Below are positions 1 to 10,767 of a stretch of 64,000 bases of DNA, piece after piece (positions within the stretch are counted from its first letter, which is position 1; every line of letters starts with the position of its first letter). The DNA is taken from assembly GCA_030278955.1 (NCBI GenBank), contig JAOANR010000010.1:16289086-16353085 (forward strand), given 5' to 3'. Made by a program: the position numbers and the translations under genes. This DNA comes from Hygrophila difformis (lineage: Eukaryota; Streptophyta; Magnoliopsida; Lamiales; Acanthaceae). A model generated the notes under the pieces. That model had not been told where the DNA came from, searched no databases, and worked only from the letters and a program-made list of their open reading frames with translations.

Positions 1-783
1 TTGGTAATGGTAGGGCAACATATATTGAAGAATTGGCAGAGGCAGCATGTTCGAAAATATTCTCATTTGTATCTGACATTGGATCATTATTCACTATAAT
101 GCCAAAGTCTGCCAAAGTGTTACCAGTTGCAGATAGATGTATATTAACATTCATAGCGGCCTGCACCTCAATATATGTATGAACAGGATTAGTAGTAGAT
201 GATGCAGGAGTAGTACAGAATTCGAAGAATTGGTTCCAAAGATTTTGAGGTTCAGAAGGACTACAAAACATTAAAAGTGTTGCAAAGAGTTGAGAGAATG
301 AATTTGGAAGTTGGAATTGTGAGGCTTCAGTCAGACAATCAATGATTGTTGTGTCACTTTCGAGTAAACCCAAGGCAACACATGCAGCTCGAAAATTTTC
401 ACACAAGACACCATCAACAGTCGCAATGTCATCAAATGATGTAGGACCTTGACGGTTTTGTAAAATGATTCGTAGATAATATCTTTCATTTTCATTTGGG
501 CGTGCCGTGACAATACGTCCCACTACAATTCCTTGTTTTCTTTTATACCATGCTTTGTTTTTGGAATCCCATAAGAAATATTCAGGGAAATTTTGTACAA
601 AAGGTTTTTTTCTTTCGCAAATGAATCATCCCTATTCATGCGGAAAAACTCAGTAAGCATTGTATGGTGGGACTCACTGTTCTGTACTATACTTGCAATT
701 GAAGTGGTTGTACAGAAACTTGTATACTGGTAATTTGGCAAATGTAGTTGAAGCGATATTACAGGAGGGCGCATTTCGTTCAT
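1..783 (-). pseudogene. Helitron Rep/helicase protein, region downstream of the Rep core (partial, frameshifted)
   Basis: This continues the Helitron protein encoded on the minus strand to the right. From about 780 down to 605 it reads a segment containing LQLHLPNYQYTSF and MLTEFFRMN, the conserved stretch that follows the Rep domain in plant Helitrons. The frame shifts near an A-run at about 605. From about 545 to the window edge another frame carries GRIVTARPNENERYYLR and GPTSFDDIATVDGV, the conserved linker before the helicase. The helicase domain itself would lie left of position 1 and is not visible. The frame breaks make this a decayed copy. Assignment rests on recalled family motifs. 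Confidence 0.8.
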
Positions 784-1921
784 AAGGAACCCAAAAATAC
801 GCCAGGCTGCCTCAGGGGAGGTAACCCACTGGCCTGTCTGGAATGCAGTAATTTCATCAGTTTGTCAGACGCTTGGACAGAAAAAGCAATACGATCATGA
901 CCTTTGTAGACATATTTGTACAAATATTTTACCAATTTAATGGAGGAACAAATTTCAACATTTATATGACAATCAAATTTTGATAGTAAGTATGGGTTAT
1001 AAGGCACAATCCATCTATTGTCCAATAATCGATTGCGGGAAAACACAACCAACCCATCATTTCGCCTACGATATAGAGGATATCCGTTAGAAGCATGTGT
1101 TGTAAGATCATTAAAATCTTTTGGGTAATGGTTTTTACATTTTTCATCTCGCATACAGACATCGCTTGGATTGTCTGGGCCACAGGGTCCATGAAGCATA
1201 TGTTTGGTAACTAAATCATGTAGATATTTTTGTGAAGCAGGGTTAGGAAGTTCAGCAGAAATGAAATCATCATATTGTGACAGATCTTCCATTTTGTCTT
1301 CAGCATGCATGATTAATAGTATGTGAGCATGGGACAAGCCTCTTTTTTGAAATTCAACAACATACGAGTAAGCACAAACATGGCCCAATACATGTTCTTT
1401 GAATAGTTCATTTTGAAGTTCTTGACGTTTCATACGGAATATACGGGAAGTGAGGTCTGGCCGATTAGTGCAATTGTCATTATCAGAAATATATTGTGTA
1501 ATTTCAGGCCATTGAGGATTACATGTCACTGTAATGAAGAAGTCAGGTTTCCCAAACTTTTGAACGAGCACCATGGAATCCATATAATTACGGTGCATAT
1601 CACGAGGACCACCAATAAAAGAAGAGGGCAGCACAATTGGTTTTCCAATTTGATTTTGATCATCTATCCCTTGTAGATTGAATGCATCCTGAATTCCCTG
1701 CATCGTCTCAATTCTGTTTTTTTTTTAATTTTGTTCTGATCTAAAAAAGTCAAGGTGCTGCATTTCAATTTTAATATATTGGTCAACAATATATTGCTGG
1801 AATAAGCGGCCAGTGTTTAGCAGGAGGCCAGGATCTGATGGGCGGATCTGCATCCGGTAGGAGTAATATTCGCGAATTAAGACATGGCTTTTATCCATAT
1901 GCCTTTGCCTTTTTTGGAGTG
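780..1921 (-). pseudogene. Helitron replication initiator (HUH/Y2) core
   Basis: The 307-residue open stretch at 780-1703 carries both hallmarks of a Helitron Rep nuclease: the two-histidine motif in FQKRGLSHAHILL (about residues 117-129) and the paired tyrosines in KYLYKYVYKGHD (about residues 258-269). These residues nick and join DNA during rolling-circle transposition. Homology extends upstream to about 1921 through HVLIREYYSYRMQIRPSDP but is broken by an in-frame TAA near 1726, in an A-rich run. The C-terminal end shifts frame near 855, after which a different frame continues with SPEAAWRIFGFLM. The catalytic residues look intact but the gene cannot make a full protein. Confidence 0.88.
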
Positions 1922-1982
1922 CTAGAGGAAAGGGTAAAGAAACAACATTAAGTGAATAATAGAAATGTCTAGGGATAATAAC

Positions 1983-3032
1983 TTACGGGAGTTTAAAGAG
2001 CATACGTTCTTCCCGCAAGTCAGGAAGCGGTTCAAGTAGGCTGGCAAAAAGATCTTCAGCTGTTGTAGTGGCAACAGAACTACGCGCGGTACGCTTTCGC
2101 TTAATGAGGTCCGGCTGCCAGCTTGGCTGGCCAAATGGATGGATGAAAGAGTATTGAACAGGATCATATGCAAAAGAGTAATAAGACATTTTCTTAGGGG
2201 GACCAGTAAATGGGTAAACTTGTATATCCCTAGTTAAATCAGCATCAATTGATTGTCCCTCTTGCCATATAACAGAGATTTCATCAACTGTTGGAAGGTT
2301 ATACACTCGTTTGCCCAAGCATGAAGATGTTCTTAAGAAGATTTTATATTCATCCAAGCATGGCATTTGATGAAGTTGTCTAAAAAATCGTGCATAAGGA
2401 TTTGATTTTGTAATATTTAATAATAGAGCAAGGAGATCTCTGTTGAGATTTGGATTCTCATGCAATCGCTTTGATAGTTCAATTCCAGCATCATGAAAAT
2501 AGAGTTGAAGATTTTTGGGGGTATCCGAAGAAGGGAATATGGAATTAATAAAGTGGTGCATCATTCCATTCACGCGGAATACATAGACATTTTGTTCATT
2601 CCGTTGTAGACTAACATCATATTTGACGCCTAAAGTGGAGAAAGAGAAAGAGTTGTTATATGTACGTATATAAGTGAGGAAATGATCTGATAAAGCATGT
2701 TTTCGAAGGAAGAGCTCTTCAAGAAAAGGATGTGTGAGTAATGGGTCCAAAGAAAAGGTCCCAAACGCATAGCACAATCCTTTGGGCTCACCATTGAAAA
2801 GTAAAGCACCACACGCATTGCAAATGGTAGGTGATGGAGGTGTCCAAGGTGAATCGAAGAGATTTTTTCTGCGTACCTGTGCGGGCTGTGATGAACACTG
2901 GCTACTGTTGGCTGCAGCGCAGCCCCAAGCTATTGGACGCAAGGGACTGAGGATGTTCTGCAATGGGGCTTTCCGAGGACTGCTGAAGGGAGGCCGAGTC
3001 ACGACAGGAAACATTGCTCTGGTAGCAAACAT
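1983..3032 (-). pseudogene. Helitron protein N-terminal region
   Basis: This 349-residue open frame precedes the Rep core in the same orientation. It contains a CNACGALLF cysteine pair and the segments VYVFRVNGMMHHFINS and LQLYFHDAGIEL, which resemble the conserved pre-Rep region of plant Helitron proteins (CPHCGALL and YRIQGQIYHRIGS type). The junction with the Rep region looks like a small intron. A strong acceptor (pyrimidine tract then TAG) lies at 1922-1923, and a donor GT at 2004-2005 would keep frame, whereas the GTAAGT at 1981-1986 would not. The first residues have no clear homology, so the start is uncertain. Confidence 0.7.
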
Positions 3033-3132
3033 GTATAAATACAGGAATCGTCAATACAAGAGAAAAATGTAAATAGGACTCTTTAATCGCAAAGAAGAAT
3101 AGATAGAAAACAGGACATTTAAAAGGTTGCAT

Positions 3133-4700
3133 TGTCTTTCAAAAAACAGGACATTTAAAAGAAGAATAGATAGAAAAATGTGACGAGTCTTTTAGTCCGC
3201 CAGGAAATGAAGGAATAAAAAAAAAATAGAATTTGATGCACACAAATCTGGGCTGCAGTATTGGATGGTTCAGGGGCAACGGCCGATGCTGACGCGGGCG
3301 ATGCTTGCAACGCATGGCGGCGAGCGACGCGAGCTGCTCGGCTGCTGACACGGGGTTCCCGATGGCTGCATTCTCCATGGCCGACTTCCTGCGAATAATA
3401 ATTGCATGCGCAAGGGCCTCTTATTGATTGGGAATAATGACAGAGAAGACCTGTTTGTAGGAAAGGGGAATAGGGGCTACAGTTGAATGCTTAGAGAGTG
3501 CTGCAAACCTGCGTGCCGAGCCGCTGCAGGGAGGGCAGGCCGGGTGTCACACTCTGCTCGGACATTCTGCAAGGAATGCAAAGAAGTGCAGGACCACAAC
3601 CACAATCACCAACACGAATTCAAAAGTAGCATCGATGCATATGCAAATACACAGACACGAACACAAAACGAAATGTACAATCACCAATGAAACACAGACA
3701 CAACATTGATTCTGCACCCTCCACTGGGAATAATTGAGATGTCGAGGACATGAGAAGCTAATAAAGAGAAATATAATCAGCAACCTAAAGAGAGAAAGAG
3801 ATTTAGCATTTATAAATGGAATTGGTTATTTTTCTGTGGAAACAATAGGAACACAACACAACACACCCACCCACACATAGCATATCCCCAAATTATTATA
3901 TGGATCTCATTATTATGAAGGTTTAAACATAGAATTACTGCTAAATCCTGTAAGGGTAAATATCATACCTAAAAGCAAAAAAAATTAAATCACACCGAAC
4001 AGGATATAAAAAATTGCCTCAAACATAACTGTTTGATACTTCCAAGCTAATTACAAGCTCACCAACCAAATGGAATGACAAAATGAGCAAGGTCAATTGG
4101 TACAGGGAGCAGAAGATGAAACGGGAAACCTAATTTGCAGCCCCTAACAATTCAAATATGCCAAAAGAACAATTTTCTAGGTTGGGGGAACTCACAGTGG
4201 ATGTCCCGCAGCAGCGTAGAGTATTTGAGGGGGGCGGAGACGGGCACGTAACTGGAGGCGACGGAGTGATTAGGGCAGCGGAGATGGGTGGGATTGAACA
4301 GAGATCTAAACGGAATACGAAAGACGCAGCACGAGGCGGAGGGGGACGCCACGCAGCGACGGTCGGCGATGATTGGAGTTCCGGGACGATGCGTAGGCTG
4401 ACAGTGTCGCGGAAATGTCCTTCAGCAAGGACAGCGGGAACGACCTGCGGCGAGTCAGAAATTGAGACGGGCGCTGCGGAGCCGCCGATTTCAGGGAAAA
4501 TTGAAGCCGTTGAATGAGGAATGGCGAGAGGACGACGGGAAATGGACGGGCGAGACCCCGGCGGGCGATGTCGGTGGCGATTGCAGAGGAACGACGGCCG
4601 TGGGCGTCGATGCGAAGCCTGGAGTTCAATGAGGCAGATTCATCCGTATCTTCAAATCGAGCATATGGCAACTTACAATGAGTAGGTCAAGGGCATTCTA
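3133..4700 (-). other. Unassigned region with two GC-rich gene-like patches
   Basis: Most of this stretch is AT-rich with no recognised gene. Two GC-rich patches stand out. On the minus strand 3378-3247 reads a short frame starting MENAAIGNPVSAAEQLASL. Also on the minus strand, 4671-4306 reads 121 codons rich in Arg and Ser starting MPYARFEDTDESASL, with a (TA)n tract about 75 bp upstream. They could be first exons of host genes or gene pieces captured by the adjacent Helitron. Neither matches a family I know. Confidence 0.3.
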
Positions 4701-4747
4701 AGTAATTTCGATGAAAGGAAATAGTACTATTCATAAGAAGTGCCATT

Positions 4748-4775
4748 TATATATATATATATATATATATATATG
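4748..4775. repeat. (TA)n microsatellite
   Basis: About 14 TA units occur in a row, followed by a short GATATGATATG tail. It is a simple sequence repeat in intergenic DNA. Confidence 0.9.
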
Positions 4776-4993
4776 ATATGATATGGGATACAAGCCCTGA
4801 TTCATCAAATACATAAGTCACAATTGGCCCCGTCACCCAACTATCATAAATCCTAAGACACACCAGCCTCAACTACATCGGTACCAACATTCAAGAAGTA
4901 TTTATTAATCCTAAGTGGCACACAAACCACTTTTAGGGAAGTACACAACATTCAAATAAACAAACATGTTTCATCATCCATTGGATAATCCAA

Positions 4994-5430
4994 GGTTATT
5001 AAAATCGAGATCTTAGGTGGGATCAATTTTGTCTTTGTAAGATCGGGATTGTATGATCGAATTTATATTCTAAGATCCTATCAAATTGCAACAATAGATA
5101 AAAATAATTATACATATTAACAAATGAAAGCATAACATAAAATATTATTAGGTAAATTAAGCAATAAAGCACTATAAACAGTCGAAAATAAAATTCAATA
5201 CTGATTTTATGAAAAACATGAAATTATGCAAGTACAGTTCAAATTTTGGTAGGATCGTATCGTATAGGATCGTAAGATTCTACCTGTAAGATCGGAATTT
5301 TACAATTAAGATCGGGATCAAGATCGAGATCCTACTAAATTTAAGATCCTACAAAGATCTGGATCGTGTTTAAGAAGGGATGTCATAAAATCGTAAGATC
5401 TTAATATCACGATCGAGATCTTAATAACTA
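4994..5430. mobile_element. AGATC-rich non-autonomous TIR element, copy 1
   Basis: The left end GGTTATTAAAATCGAGATC is mirrored by the right end, whose reverse complement begins TAGTTATTAAGATCTCGATC, giving imperfect terminal inverted repeats. The interior is crowded with GATC, AAGATC and GGATCG words and encodes nothing. A homologous element lies at 25,679-26,200 with the same ends and shared interior (TATGATCGAATT, TCTAAGATCCTA, AATAGATAAA). Size and ends fit a MITE. No clean target duplication was found, so the superfamily is unassigned. Confidence 0.65.
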
Positions 5431-5744
5431 TGGCGATTATCTATAAAACAAACACCAAATACAATGCGTCATAGAGCAAGGAATACAAACAATCATGGGG
5501 GGCTTATCTATGTAACTATAGTAAGTAAACACCATATTATCCCATACTAGTGCATCCACTATATACACAAATGAATGAGAGAATGATAACATGGGATTAT
5601 GACCTAAAGAAACATTATGATTTAATTGATTTTGATTTAATTACCAATTGAGGTATGAATTTAATTGAGTAATTGTTGTGTAGGTGTATATGGTCCTAGA
5701 GATTGAAAAAAGAGCCTAACCCAGTACATATATTTAAACAAGGG
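5431..5744. other. AT-rich spacer, no gene seen
   Basis: This stretch between the TIR element and the LTR element holds only AT-rich sequence. No reading frame, repeat or RNA gene was recognised. Confidence 0.6.
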
Positions 5745-5749
5745 CAAAG

Positions 5750-8725
5750 TGTAACACCCCGGATTTGATAACCCAGGCCGGGGTGCCACCGCCACACCTC
5801 CCTAGCAAGACACGGTTCCTCCGAGCTTGCTAAAGAGATGCAAGGCTATAGGTGTTGGAAAAAGTTTTAAAAGCAAGTCCGGAATTACTTAAAAATGATA
5901 ATGTAATATCATCCATACATTATAATAAAAATAATAGGTTGCAGCGGAAATTAAATACAGGGCCGACATGGCCAAAACTCGGGTTAACAAGCCCGTATGC
6001 GTCATGTAGAACAAATAATTAAATACCCAAAGTGATCCCCGATGCATGATCATGCTCCGTACTCTGTAATGGGAAAATGAACAACGGGGTTTATCAGTAT
6101 ATAAAATACTGAGTAAGTTAAGCCCTTACAAAGCAATTTAAGGGGTTACATGTGTTTAAATCCGAAGATTCACTTGTCATGCATTACTTTAAAAATCCAT
6201 ATTTTATTCGCAGCGGAAAACATGTTTAATTTATTCAAGACGACAATGCATAATTTAAAAGACTAAATTTTTAAAGGCAGAATTTAAAGGCATAATTTAA
6301 TGACGTAATTTAAATGCGTAATTTAAAAACCTGATACAAAAGATTTAAGCGTAATCAACACTCACACAAGTCTTTTATATTTTATCCCGCAACTAAGAAG
6401 AGGACACCACACAAGAGAGATCACTAACGAGGCAACCTCAAAAATCATAATCAGTTAGCCGGTGAACCGGCGGCCGCAGCCGTATCAGTATTGACTGCCG
6501 TTTTGGCTAGCCATGTATCTCGATTGCCATTTCGGCAAGCCGTGTGTATCTACTGTCAAATTGACAGGCATGTATATCAACTGTCGTTTGACAGGCCTTT
6601 CAAACGGTTTCACTACCACTCGGGCAGGCCGCGTATTTCCCACTGCCGATTTGGCAGGCCATGTGCACAACTGCCGTTTTGGCATAGTAAGGAGACCACT
6701 AACGAGGCAGTCTCAAAGATAATGATAGTATGAAGATCGGCTCAGCCTAGTGAACGGGATTTTTCGAAAGTTCGTATTTCAAAGTTATCAAAAGATCGAT
6801 ATCGCGTTTTCATAGTTCGAGTTTTCTCAAGTTCGAAAAATCCTATTCGAGGCAGTTTACGCCTTTCTTAATTTAAAATTCGTTTTTCCTCCAAAAATTC
6901 TGAAACTTGGCCAGTAACTCAAAAACACACACACGAACAACTTTCATGTTTTAAGTTTTTGGAAATAAGGTTCCGAAGTGAGTTAAAATTTGAGTTTATT
7001 GCAAAGAATAATTTACGTCTTAAAAACTGTTTTCGTCACAGGTTCGTGTAACGCCGATTAAAAATTCATTTCAAAACCAATCGATGTGAAATTTTTACAG
7101 TAACTACACGACACATTAAGGAACAACTTTCATGTTTTAAGTTTTTGGAAATAATGAATTCTTGGTACTCAAAAATCGTGTGCAACACACTGCATACTCA
7201 TGGCCCTTAAAACGAATTCAAAACAGTTCTAAAAACTTGGCCGATTGACATATCAAATGAACACCAAAATTCGTGAAATTTTGTAGGCATAATCTAGACA
7301 CAATTATCTACAACTTTTGTTTAGAAATGCAAAGTTAAATCATTCGAAAAATGGGTGAAAAACATGCATCAAGTTGAATGAAGGAATCTGTCACAGATTT
7401 GAAACGTTCGGTTTGATACAGAAAGTTCATGGCGAAAATTGGGATAGCAAAACTTAATGTCAATGGCTGAAATTTGGACACAAGATAGATAAAGGTGTTA
7501 GGAACAACTTTTATGTTGAAAAGTTTTCGGTTTGAATTCCCGAAGGTCGAGTTTTTGGCGAGTCTTTAAAATTGGACGAAAATAGGGTTTTTGAAAACCG
7601 ATTTTTGTTACAAGCCTATATCTCGAGATTTAAACAACAAACAACCGCATAAATTTGTGAGTAAGGTGTTAACTTACTTAGGATGATGATAGGGTCGCTG
7701 GATTGGGTTTCCGGATGTCCTAGGGTCACGACGAACGGCCAACTTCTCCGATCGCTTTTTGTTCGTTTTCCGACGGGAAATCGTAGTAAGGAAATAGTGT
7801 TAGAATTCGAGTTTCTGAGACTTATGGACGAATTGAAACTTTGTACAATAGCTTACCAAGAGTCTAGAGGGCAGGGCTTGGTTCCTTTCGCCTTGCCGTC
7901 GCCGGAATACTTGCCGGAAAGTGAGTTCGGAGAGGTTTCGACTTGGAGAGGAGTTTTGGAGGTGTTTAGGGTTAGGTTTTCTGAGAGTGAGGGTGAGGGG
8001 CGCCCCAAATCTGATCTTATGCCCTTCCCCATTGGTGTGATCGACTTGCCATTGATGGAGGTCGGATTTTTGGCAAGAAAATCGCCATGGAAGGAAAGTT
8101 TACACCTCCTGCACCTCTGGCGCGCTGGTGACGCGCACCTAAGCTTTTGTCCGCGCGGAGCACGCGTGGCCTGCCCTGGAGTCGCGACTCCTCCGCCCGC
8201 GCGGTGGCCGCGCGGCGGCGCGCGGAGGGCGCGGGCCGGCCGGACCGGCCGGTTCGGCGGTCCGCGTGGTCCGTCGGGTCTTTTCTTCTTTTCTCGATCG
8301 GGTTTCTATCCCCTACGTTTTCGGTTCGACTTTTCGGGTCATTTCTGGGGTTACGATTCCTTTCTAAATTTTATTTTGACTCCAATGAATTTCATATTCG
8401 AAACCTTGAATCCATCGAGTTTGAATTCATCGTCTTTCGACTCCCGTGTAGTAATTTATCTGATTAAATTATTTCCGACTTCACGGGTTCTTGGAATTAA
8501 AATTCTTTTCCTTCTTGAATTTAATTCCAATTCTTTTGGGATTAATCCATGGAATATCTTCGGGCTTCCTTTCCCTCTTTCATCCCATTTCGACTTGACC
8601 AAAATTTGGGTTCGAATTCTTTGAATTTATCGGTCACGCCATTTCCGAGCAATAATTTATTGTAATAAATTATTTTCTTTTCGGAAATAAATTTTTATTT
8701 TGCTGTAAAAATCCCGGGTATTACA
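5750..8725 (-). repeat. 3' LTR of the gag-only element
   Basis: This long LTR, read on the minus strand, starts TGTAATACCC and ends GGGTGTTACA. It contains a GC-rich CpG patch (about 8130-8280), a degenerate repeat of about 187 bp (about 6900-7550), and a run of short hairpins at 6496-6684. The long open frame on the plus strand at 7683-8624 is antisense to transcription, resembles no known protein, and is probably chance. Confidence 0.93.
6496..6684. repeat. Array of mini-hairpins with about 28-nt spacing inside the LTR (copy in left LTR)
   Basis: Six short perfect or near-perfect inverted repeats lie at 6496-6508, 6524-6538, 6553-6567, 6581-6594, 6643-6657 and 6671-6684. Examples are CTGTCAAATTGACAG, CTGTCGTTTGACAG and CTGCCGATTTGGCAG. 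Both stem halves change together (TGCC/GGCA versus TGTC/GACA), which suggests the pairing is being kept. A decayed seventh unit sits near 6610. The same array is at +5018 in the other LTR. In transcript orientation it falls in the last third of the LTR, probably in R or U5. Confidence 0.75.
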
Positions 8726-8741
8726 GTCTACCCCCCCTTAA
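8726..8741 (-). promoter_or_regulatory. Polypurine tract
   Basis: On the minus strand AAGGGGGGGTAGAC directly abuts the TG of the 3' LTR. This is the expected position and composition for the plus-strand primer of an LTR retrotransposon. Confidence 0.8.
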
Positions 8742-9178
8742 GAATCAACTTCGTCCCCGAAGTTGCGCCCTCGCTTTCTTTTGGGCTCAATTTAATGTTG
8801 GGGTATTTCCATCTACTTTCCTTAAGGATAAACGTCTTCCACAAGAAATTTATTCCATTCCTTTGAACGTGAATTAAATTTCTCGGGTGTTACATCCTCT
8901 CCCCCTTAGGAATCAACTTCGTCCTCGAAGTTGGGCGTTAGCTCCTCGCGAGCTCGGACATTGTTTGGTTGCGTGATTGTATTGATGTGTGTTGTTGTTT
9001 GCTATTATTTGACTGAACCCAGAATTTAGATTTCCAAGTTGCCTACGTACCCTGTGAAGGGATCAAGTCATTACGTAGTTCAAAACAATTTGAATTCGTT
9101 TATTTTTTATTGGATACAATTCTTAGAGTCGCACTCAAAAATAAATGTAGTTTGTCGATGCTTGAAAACTTCTTACGG
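8742..9178 (-). other. Collapsed pol remnant with a second end-of-polyprotein/PPT/LTR-start module
   Basis: Reading the minus strand, a short segment encoding NFEDEVDS and a stop is followed by GGGGGAGAGGA and then TGTAACACCCGAG (about 8940-8880). That repeats the arrangement found at the true 3' LTR boundary about 150 bp later. The region therefore holds the tail of a Ty3 polyprotein joined to a foreign LTR start. It marks where the pol region was lost by recombination. No domain of pol remains readable. Confidence 0.6.
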
Positions 9179-10234
9179 TTACTTGGGCCGAGTGGTCACG
9201 TCCTCCCTCTTGTTTATATTTTCTATTCGCGTCCGGCAGTCACGCAGCCGATGACCATGTCGACCGCACCGAAGGCATGCTCCAGGCTGAGGGCATCCTC
9301 TCGCATAGTGTGGTTTACCACACTTTGGACATGGTGGTGCATAGTCGCCATGGTTGAAGACTATCCCCTTGTTTCGTCCATTGTCGTTTTGATGTGGTCG
9401 GTCCAAGTTTCTACGGGAATGGTCCTTATTCCTCTTGTATCGTCCTTGTGGTCCTTGCTTAGTCCCACCTACCGGTTTCTGTTTCAGTCCTTGAACTCGT
9501 GCAACCGCTACTGCACGATCATACACAGCTTGTAGGTCAAGATAGTGCTCGCCCGTGATCACCTCTCTAATAGATAAGTTCAGTCCCGTCTCGAACTTCT
9601 GTGCCTTCTCTACATCAGTTGGCACCAGTCTCGGCGCGAACCACACCAACTCCTTGAAACGGTTGTAGTATTCTTGGACCGTCTTTCCTCCTTGCCTCAG
9701 TGTCAGAAATTCCTCATACATAGCAGCCTTCATGCTCATGGGATAAAAATGATCCCTAAGCAGATCCGTGAATTCTGACCATGTGTAGGGCTCGTCGTAC
9801 TCTGCACGTTTCCCTTGGGTGACTTGCCACCAATCATCCGCCTCGCCTCCTAGGTAGTATGACGCTACGTGAACCTTTTCCCCGTCGGGACACTTTACGG
9901 CGTTCAACAGCTTGTCGAACGTCCGTATCCATTCCTCTAGCTGAGCCGGGTCCTCTTCGCCGGCGTAGTGGGGTGGTTGGTAAGGGTTTACCAAGGCTAA
10001 GTAGTTGACCCGGGTTACCGGTGGTGGTATACCCGCTTGTGCCCGTTGCACTTCAGCATTTCCTAATACTACGAGAACTTCCTCGACAGTCCTTAGACGC
10101 TCATCCATATTGTTGGGAACATGAGGCACTTGCCCTCCTATGTTCTGAGGGATCTCATTATTGTTCGGTGTGTTGGGGAGGTCAGCGTTAGTGTTGTTTG
10201 GGATTTCCTTTCTCGATTTTCCCTCAGGTGCCAT
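9179..10234 (-). CDS. gag: Gag polyprotein of the gag-only LTR element
   Basis: This 351-residue intact frame begins MAPEGKSRKEIP with a low-complexity Asn/Pro-rich N-terminus. A retrotransposon gag core (about residues 75-235) contains PPHYAGEEDPAQLEEW and LTLRQGGKTVQEYYNRF. Two zinc knuckles sit near the C-terminus, CPKCGKPHYARGC and CLRCGRHGHRLRDC. Gag forms the virus-like particle and binds element RNA. It is the only complete protein in the element. The reading frame is undamaged, in keeping with a recent insertion, and its start lies about 520 bp inside the primer site. Confidence 0.9.
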   Translation of the reverse strand: MAPEGKSRKEIPNNTNADLPNTPNNNEIPQNIGGQVPHVPNNMDERLRTVEEVLVVLGNAEVQRAQAGIPPPVTRVNYLALVNPYQPPHYAGEEDPAQLEEWIRTFDKLLNAVKCPDGEKVHVASYYLGGEADDWWQVTQGKRAEYDEPYTWSEFTDLLRDHFYPMSMKAAMYEEFLTLRQGGKTVQEYYNRFKELVWFAPRLVPTDVEKAQKFETGLNLSIREVITGEHYLDLQAVYDRAVAVARVQGLKQKPVGGTKQGPQGRYKRNKDHSRRNLDRPHQNDNGRNKGIVFNHGDYAPPCPKCGKPHYARGCPQPGACLRCGRHGHRLRDCRTRIENINKREDVTTRPK

Positions 10235-10752
10235 TCTCTGTTATCAATGCTCGTGAAGATGAGTTTCTAATCTAAGGCAAGTTAGCGTTCAAGAAAATCT
10301 ATAAGGTAGGATTGGAAAGAGGTAATAGATAGGAGAATGCTAAACTTAGGTGATCAAATTATAAGACTGAGGCAGAATTAGTTTAAAGCAAACGCTTCTA
10401 AGTCAAGGTCATGACCAATTTGAAGGTAAGAGTTTTGACACTATTAGTTCACATAAAAAAAATTAGCGCGATATTCATGTATGTATGTATGCGAATGCAT
10501 GTATGCTTTATACAATGCTACCCCAACCCCGAAAAATATTTTCGTGACTTTAAAAACTTGTTGGAAGAATTTCTATGCATATGTAAATATTTCCCATGGG
10601 TTTAAAATAAATTTTGTTCCATGGAAATAAAACTTAAAATTTAAATAATAATAATGGTACTTAAAAATTTTAAAATAATATTAATATTTGTTTAAAAATC
10701 TTGGGCCTCTATATTGGCCAAAATAATAATAATAATTTAAAAATATTTCCGG

Positions 10753-10764
10753 GCTCTGATACCA
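10753..10764 (-). promoter_or_regulatory. Primer binding site for initiator tRNA-Met
   Basis: The minus-strand sequence TGGTATCAGAGC lies 3 nt inside the right LTR. It is the standard complement of the 3' end of plant initiator tRNA-Met and fixes the right LTR as the 5' LTR. Confidence 0.93.
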
Positions 10765-10767
10765 CTC

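Noticed and set aside
7683..8624. 313-codon open frame on the plus strand (identical at 12,701-13,642)
   Set aside because: It lies inside both LTRs, antisense to the element, with GC-rich low-complexity composition and no known domain. It is open in both copies only because the LTRs are identical.
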